The notes beneath the pieces were generated by a model. That model saw nothing but the letters and a program-made list of their open reading frames with translations. It searched no databases and was not told the origin of the DNA. Made by a program: the position numbers and the translations under genes. A DNA stretch of 64,000 bases from contig JAJKFL010000007.1 of NCBI GenBank assembly GCA_021186555.1, positions 4,338,501-4,402,500 on the forward strand, read 5' to 3'. The first letter of the stretch is position 1. Each line of letters starts with the position of its first letter. Of the stretch, positions 57,858 through 64,000 are shown piece by piece. Source of the stretch: Reticulitermes speratus. Taxonomy: Eukaryota > Arthropoda > Insecta > Blattodea > Rhinotermitidae.

Positions 57858-58189
57858 CTTTCTTTGTAGTTCACTTTACGACATTGTCAGCTTATCAGAC
57901 TTCATATCGTCGAATGATAGGATGATTGCTGGCTGAATACAAGTCTAGAGCATTACCGTTACACCAGCCTGCTCAGTTTTGTTGTCAAATGTCAGGCCTG
58001 TGCCATAACGGACTTTCATTCACATCTGAAACACCCTGTTGTGTGTGTTGACTTCCCTGCAGCTATCCATCAGTCGCAATTTACTCGACAGATGTGGGGA
58101 GAAAGCTGCGCTCAGTTTCTCTGCTCCTGCATATCATAGCAGGTCACATCAGTAACATGACCCTAAAAGCGTCTCCGAGTGGCTGAGAA

Positions 58190-58490
58190 TGCTACAGCGT
58201 TGAAATTCCGGCAGAATTGATCGAAGTCAAAGGCGAAACTTTGCCTTCTGAGACCCATAATCTTGTTAATTCTGTCTTTGATAAGAAAGAATTGCCTCAG
58301 TAGTGGAAGACCCCTGATATTATTCGTGTACATAAGAAGGTAGTCAAAGTTCATTGTAGTAATTATCCTACCATATCCTTTTAACAACAACATACAAGAT
58401 ATTATCCGACATGCTTCTTGCAGGGTGAATTACGTGTGTGCGTCAAAGTGTTAGTGATAATCAGTGTGGGTTGAGATATATTAGATACAT
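58190..58490 (+). pseudogene. LINE reverse transcriptase N-terminal fragment
   Basis: With stops it reads IPAELIEVKGETLPSETHNL, then KKELPQ-WKTPDIIRVHKK and CSNYPTISF. This is the IPAEL...E....W....I.P..KKGD...C.NYR.ISL region of a LINE polymerase. It is decayed and cut off by a SINE at 58,491. Confidence 0.82.
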
Positions 58491-58720
58491 CCCCTCCTCA
58501 TGGCTCGACAGCTCCTAGTGGGCCAGGGCTTCCTCATTATCGAGGCTTCACGATGACAATAAGACACACCACACTCGGTAGGACTCCTCTGGACTAGTGA
58601 TCAGCCCGTCGCAGAGACCTCTACCTGGCAACACACAACATTCACAAGACACAGACAGACATCCATGCCCCCGGCGGGATTCGAACTCGCAATCCCAGTA
58701 AGCGAGCGGCCACAGACTGA
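58491..58720 (-). mobile_element. SINE family B, near full length
   Basis: On the minus strand box B reads GCGAGTTCGAATCCCGC and the 3' end GGAGCTGTCGAGCCATGAGG. It directly borders the LINE fragment. Confidence 0.87.
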
Positions 58721-59017
58721 CACACACACATATATATATATACTATTGCTAATATATTGTGCAAACGATACTTTAAAAAAGTTAATAAAAAGCAGCAGTA
58801 TATCAGCTGTTTGTATAATTTTAGAAAGCCTGTGATTCATTTAGGAGGAAAGTTGTGGTTGAGTTTGGTGAACCCGCAAAGCTAATAATTGTTTGATTAA
58901 ACATTTTTGAATGAAAGCTGTAGTAAAGCCCGTATATGGAGGCTAAATATTTGTGTGATACATTTCGTATCGAGAATGGTGTGAAGCAATGCAATGCGTT
59001 ATGGCCATTGCTCTTCG

Positions 59018-59082
59018 ATTTTGCTGTATGTATGTATGTATGTATGTATGTATGTATGTATGTATGTATGTATGTATGTATG
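59018..59082. repeat. GTAT microsatellite
   Basis: About 15 perfect TATG repeats in a row. Confidence 0.97.
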
Positions 59083-59504
59083 CCCAGGACTGAGTGAGAA
59101 TGTGAAGTTACTGGGACACAATAGCTTTGTGTGTTTGAATATACTGTGCGATACGTGCTGTAAGGAAAAGCACAGGCGAATGTTTAGTCACTGTTAAGGA
59201 AGGTAGCTGATACAAGTAGACGCTCATAAAGCTATGTATAATTTCTGTCTCGTGAAGAGAATGTAGGTCAAAATGATAGGGTAAAGACCGATAATAAAAC
59301 CTCTGGAAAATTAGGCATATTTCAGGTATTTCAGAATTGCATTCTAGCAAATTAAATTCGAGAATTCTTACTTCCACTCAGTTCAGAATATTTTTTATGT
59401 ACCGCATTCTATCTAAAAACGCGAAGATTCAGTCATTCAGAAGTATAACTTTGACTTTTGTTTTAACCTGTGAGGGTGTGAAGCTTGGTGCTGTCACATT
59501 AAGG

Positions 59505-59850
59505 GGCTGAGTTTGTTCGAAAACAGGGTGGCTAGGATAATATTGGGCTGTCTGATGGAGGAAGTAAAAAGAGGATGGAGAAAATTACATAATCAGGAGT
59601 TTCATGATATATACTCATCAAATAATGCTGTGATGACGAAACCAAGAACGGTGAGATGGGCCGGATACGTAGCAGGTGTGGGAGAGAAGAGACATGCCAA
59701 CACACAGTTTAGGAGAAAACCGGAAGGAAGGAACGGCTTGGAAGACATAAGTGTAAATGGGGAGATATTATTAAAATGGATCTTAAGGAAGTAGGATGTG
59801 AGGATGTCGAGTGAAATGATCTGTTTCAGAAAACGGACCAGTGGCATGTG
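59505..59850 (+). pseudogene. LINE ORF2 C-terminal tail
   Basis: It reads FENRVARIILGCLMEEVKRG, WRKLHNQEFHDIYSSNNAVM, then VRWAGYVAGVGEKRHAN. This is the ENRVLR.IFG....E....WRKLHN.EL.DLYSS ... MRWAGHVARMGE ending of the common insect LINE. A stop follows at about 59,793. Confidence 0.9.
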
Positions 59851-60044
59851 GTTATGATTACGGCAATGAAGGTCTATGTTTCGTGAAATGAGGATACTTT
59901 CTGGACTGTTTGTGCAATTATTAACTTATCAAGAGTACTCTGGTCCATGGAGTTACTTTATTGGGTACATCGTATAGATCACGATGTTCTAACCGTAAAG
60001 AACGCCCTATTATTGTTACGTTAAAGGTAAAGTTTTCCCCGTCT

Positions 60045-60265
60045 AAGCCATGACGACATATATGGAAGTAAAGGTAAAGCTCTACTCATTCTTAACATGT
60101 GCACTACATGGAGGTGAGAGGTTAACTTCTCGCCCCGGCCGCTCTACCCCGGTACCCATTGAGTATGAGGATGTGTGCGCCCGAGAGCCGGTCTGGACGT
60201 TTTGGATATGAGAAAAATCTCTTGCCTCTACCAGGACTCGAACCCCGGAACGTTCCTTATTGTTA
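60045..60265 (-). mobile_element. SINE family A, diverged
   Basis: On the minus strand it has a box B-like GGGGTTCGAGTCCTGG, GAGATTTTTCTCATATCC, and the tail GTTAAGAATGAGTAGAGCTT. Confidence 0.7.
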
Positions 60266-61107
60266 CGTGTCAGGCAGACGTAACAGTGTCCAACAATATG
60301 TCAGAGTTAGCTGCACCAGGATTTCGAAGTTTCTGAAGACTTAAAATGGAATCACAGAAGGAGCCCAGAAAGTGTGCGACACGTTGAATACGTCGGGGTG
60401 GAGTAATACTTCTGTTTGAAATGCTGTCTAACTGAAGAAGACAAATAGGGGGCGTGGAAGTACAGCTTTGTGGGCGTTTGATTGAGCTGACTAATATCTT
60501 CAGGCTCCGGCAGTTTTTACATGATCCTATTGGCTTAGAGGCCTGGTGGGTTCCAGAGGATTTCTGGACATGGTGACAAAGAGAATAATGCAGATTCACT
60601 AGTGGGAATCCAATGTGATTCGCCTAGCCCGCAGCAACTTTAGTACTGGTTGAGCTCTTTAGTGGAACTGAAAGCATCTGGTTGGGAAAATGACCTGCGT
60701 CAAATGTACCATATCCTGCATTAGAACCAGATTCTTCTGAGATGTGTTAACAAAGTGCAGGTGAACCGTCTCTGTGGAACAACGGCCTCTTTGTGAAGCT
60801 GATAGTGAATAAACTGGCGAAGAAATTTGCGTGGTCACCGAAGTTTGAGCACTGTGTTAATAAGAACCTGCACTGGGCCATATCTTGATACATCTGTATA
60901 TGTTTTAAATTCTGTTTATTTAATATCCATGTTAATATTATCCTTTGAAGTGATTTTCTGTATTTTTCATCGATCTACGTGCTTTGTCCATCCCATCATC
61001 CTTAATTTGGTAATTTTGATAATATTTGGTAGAGGTAAAATTTATGAAGGTCCTTATTATACACTCACATATATAACTTTTTTTCATTTCCCCTTTTTGC
61101 CCTCATA
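60266..61107. other. Intergenic, nothing recognised
   Basis: Plus-strand frame 60,827-61,132 and minus-strand frame 60,270-60,599 show no family signature. Confidence 0.45.
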
Positions 61108-61109
61108 TA

Positions 61110-61655
61110 CAGGATGCGCCAAAAACACCTGACGCTTTTTTAAATGAAGTAACATTTTAAGGGAAAGTGGAAAAATTTTATTAAGACTATCAGGTACATT
61201 CCATGTCCATGAAAATTCATCTGAATCATTACTGTTTGAATATGACACTTTGTAGGTGACCACCATGTCGTTCAATACACTGCTGCAGTCGCGACGGAAA
61301 GGCTGTCATAACACGTTGTAACATTTCTTTAGGGAGGACACTCACGAATTTGCTGCTTTAAGTCATCAATATTGGCAGGACGTTTTTCGTGTCCCTTGCT
61401 TTTGACGTAACCCCAAAGGAAGTAGTCTGGTACTGCAAGATCTGAAACTGCTCTCGGAAACCACCCTGTGTAGCTGTAACAGACTGTTTTGATAAACAGT
61501 TCACTGCCGCAGTACGGTGTTGTACCGACCAGCGCTCCATCTCAACTAAACTCCAAACATCGCTGTACATGATGACGGTCAGTATGGAAGCGCCGCGTAG
61601 CGGGCAAGCTGTTTTTCAGATTTCAAAAACCATCAGGTGTTTTTGGCGCACCCTG
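61110..61655 (-). mobile_element. Mariner-like deletion derivative with intact inverted ends
   Basis: The ends CAGGATGCGCCAAAAACACC and GGTGTTTTTGGCGCACCCTG are inverted copies, with TA on both sides as in Tc1/mariner target sites. On the minus strand a transposase remnant reads DLAVPDYFLWGYVKSKGHEK, then RPANIDDLKQQIRE, the C-terminal DDE end, followed by frame breaks. About 546 bp remain of an element whose full length would be over 1.2 kb. Confidence 0.88.
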
Positions 61656-62055
61656 TATTTAAATATCCTCATTATCACAAAGCCTCACTCTGAGTTATTC
61701 ATTTCGCCTGAGAGTTCGCTCGTTCCTTTCAATTGATCTTTGGTTGCTGTTTGTAGGCAGTTTATTTATTTAGACGCCGTTAATAACATGACCTGTCTAA
61801 TGTCGAATAATTGAATGACAGTGAACAACAGATTAGAAATAATGTCGAAGGGAGCGATAATGTTCTACTTTTCTGGCATTCGCCGGTAGTGACTTAGAAA
61901 AACAGAGATAAACCTCAAGACAGTTGATTTCCCTGCTGGTATTCGAAAGGATCACCTCCTGAATAAAAGTCAGAAGTGTTACTTCTTTAGCTAACTTGCT
62001 CCGTAAGATCAAGTTTCGTGCCCATACAAAAAACAGGGAAGTTATGTTCTGTATA

Positions 62056-62487
62056 CAGTAGAACCTCGGTTATCCGAACTTCGCTTAACCGAAATTCGGG
62101 TTAACCGAGACGCCTTTTTTTTCTTGTACGCGAGATGATGTTATCTGAATTAAATTGTTTAGAACTTTACATATTATTATCGAAATACAAATGGCAGTTT
62201 ACAGCAGTAAGTTTGTTCCGAGAGGGACATTTCAGCCAAAAACGCTGTAAAAAAGTTTTAACTAAAATATCAGATTTTCTTTCGTAGAAATTTGTAATGT
62301 TGTATGGTATCTGCAAATATCATACACTTTCTTGTGCCATAAATTTTATTAACATAACACGTGTTTCTGAATAAGTGTTATTTTTATTGCACCTTATCAC
62401 GTGAAGCCGAATTTCCGAATTATCCGAAATTTTGCTTAACCGAAATCGGGTTCGCACCCTTTATTTCGGATAATCGAGGTTCTACTG
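62056..62487. mobile_element. Pogo/Tigger-like MITE, 432 bp
   Basis: The ends CAGTAGAACCTCGGTTATCC and GGATAATCGAGGTTCTACTG are inverted. TA flanks both sides. Subterminal CGAACTTCGCTTAACCGAA motifs are repeated inside. No transposase. Confidence 0.92.
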
Positions 62488-62565
62488 TACTTTTATCTGG
62501 TCAGTTTTTTTAATAGGAGAAGGAAACATCAGATATGAGCTCAACAGCAAAGTCCCTGGCAGACT

Positions 62566-62745
62566 GATGGAGGTGAGTGGTCAGCGTCACGTTTCGGCCT
62601 CTTTGTCCCCGGGGAAACAGCTCTCATTTTCCATTGGACAGGAGGCTGTGTGGGTCCCAGAGACGTTTCGGACATTTTAGAGATGAGATAAATCTATTTT
62701 CCCTGCTGGGATTCGAATAGTGATTTCTCGGTTTTTCAGCCTGTA
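62566..62745 (-). mobile_element. SINE family A-like, diverged
   Basis: On the minus strand it has ATTCGAATCCCAGCAGGG, ATCTCATCTCTAAAATGTCC and CCTCCTGTCCAATGG, a decayed family A layout. Confidence 0.55.
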
Positions 62746-64000
62746 CCGCAAAGAGCTGTTCTTAGCCGAACTCTTCCAGGCACTTCCAGATTTAATATAC
62801 GTCCAGACTGTTACCGCTACATTAATCTGCTCGGTCCTACGGTCGGTCTTCAGCTAGCAGCTTAAATCTTTCTTTTCCTCATTGTTTGTCTCTCTATTTC
62901 TCTGTTACTGAATGAAGGGATTTGTTTGGGAACAAAACCAGCCCTAGGGCTTAGAATTTAAAATTGTAATAGAAGAACCACTTTTTAGGCCAACATGCGT
63001 ATTGAAATGAGTCATTAGAGGAATTTGTCCGCGGAACGCTGTCTGGAGGCCATTACCATAACTACATTTTGTACCATAATTTACAGTATTGCAACTGCTA
63101 ACATTTTTATTCCGTGTCTAGCAGTGGCATATCAGGTCACGCTTTAGGCAGCGTTGAATTGTGGGTGCGAATAGAGTCCGGGGCCTTTCCTGTTTTAAAT
63201 TAAAACACAAACATTCCCCACCCTACTCGGTGACCATGTTCTCAGTTCTAGTAACAAAAAAAAAAAAAAAACGTTTGCATAGGAAGCTCCCAGCGCGAGC
63301 GAATCAATATGTAATTCAATATGACAGAAAATTAACAAGCACCGTACTTTTGTCATTTCGTGCAGCGCTGCATTAACACAGCGCGCTCTTCTGCTTTGTT
63401 TTACGTTCGAGTTTATGGGTTTGTATTTACTAATGCTGCTCCACGTTTTGCTGTATTCATGGAATCCCAGGAGTTAAGCTTTCACATAATTACTCGTTAC
63501 GTCTGTCATACACAAACCGAAAGGCTCATTGTGTCGGCAGACAAAGACAATAGATTTGCTTATTGTGGTTTGTCTAACGATGTTTTTAGTAGCAAAGATA
63601 TAGATTCGAATGGTGTGATGATTAATGCTTAAAGAATTGAAAAGTATCTGGAAGGAAGCTACAGTGGCTTAATTAGAGGTGATGGTAGGGAATTCGCGTG
63701 GAGGTACTGCAGAAAACCACGAAAAATGAGTTAAGATACCTGATCTTCGAGCCGAGATCCGAACCCAGAATTTAACGAATACGAGGCAGGAGTGCTCGAC
63801 CTCGATATGAGTCGGTTGAATTTTAAGATGCTGTACTAAGTCGCCGTTGAAGTATAAGGATGTGTCTGGGCCAATATATCCGCGCTTGATATGTTATAAC
63901 GTGTGTTAAACCTCGTATTAGACAATGGTGATGGTAATAATAATAATTGTATTATTATATGGAGCATAAATTGAGAATCTTACAGTCGCTGGGCCGATCA
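62746..64000. other. Intergenic, nothing recognised
   Basis: An A run lies at 63,257-63,272. A plus-strand frame at 63,360-63,632 has no family signature. Confidence 0.45.

Larger units (their letters stand above)
56593..58190. other. Intergenic with two SINEs
   Basis: SINEs at 57.05 and 57.62 kb are listed. No host gene is recognised. Confidence 0.5.

Noticed and set aside
60827..61132. 101-residue hydrophobic plus-strand frame
   Set aside because: It runs into the left end of the mariner-like element and has no homologue pattern that I recognise.

Overview
This is eukaryotic, AT-rich DNA from an insect. Genes are split by long introns with GT-AG borders, and the space between exons is packed with tRNA-headed SINEs, decayed LINEs and small DNA transposons. 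The repeat repertoire (several tRNA-derived SINE families, LINE tails with a conserved HLAQDRD-type ending, and pseudo-peptide repeats) reminds me most of cockroach or termite genomes. That placement is an inference from memory, not from a search.

Region 1 (1-29,761, minus strand) is the 5' two thirds of a nidogen (entactin) gene. Fifteen coding exons were placed. They run from the start codon at 29,761 to 538 and keep the reading frame across all 14 junctions. They encode a signal peptide, a NIDO domain, one EGF domain, the G2F beta-barrel and six further EGF-type modules, about 836 residues. The gene runs off the left edge; the rest, including the C-terminal propeller, lies outside the window. 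Introns hold foldback elements, SINEs, an 11-bp minisatellite of about 82 units, and a 37-bp tandem repeat that copies the 3' splice site of exon 15.

Region 2 (29,762-40,570) is intergenic. It holds SINEs, a TIR element with perfect 12-bp ends, and a reverse-transcriptase fossil broken by a SINE. A possible untranslated first exon of the next gene lies near 35.5 kb.

Region 3 (40,571-50,380, plus strand) is a complete eight-exon gene for a secreted family S28 serine peptidase (PRSS16 / K12H4.7-like) of 513 residues. Its signal peptide and Ser-Asp-His triad are intact, and an AATAAA signal lies at 50,501.

Region 4 (50,507-64,000) has no host gene that I recognise. It contains LINE tails, a Tigger-like transposase fossil, a hAT element with 8-bp target duplications, SINEs, a mariner-like deletion derivative and a pogo-like MITE.

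The two genes are unrelated in function as far as the sequence shows: one builds basement membrane, the other is a secreted or lysosomal peptidase. I found no CRISPR array, operon, true tRNA or rRNA gene, and no clearly novel multi-gene system. The most unusual items are the duplicated splice acceptor, the probable GC donor in nidogen, the two-level minisatellite, and a set of foldback elements sharing a hammerhead-like core motif.
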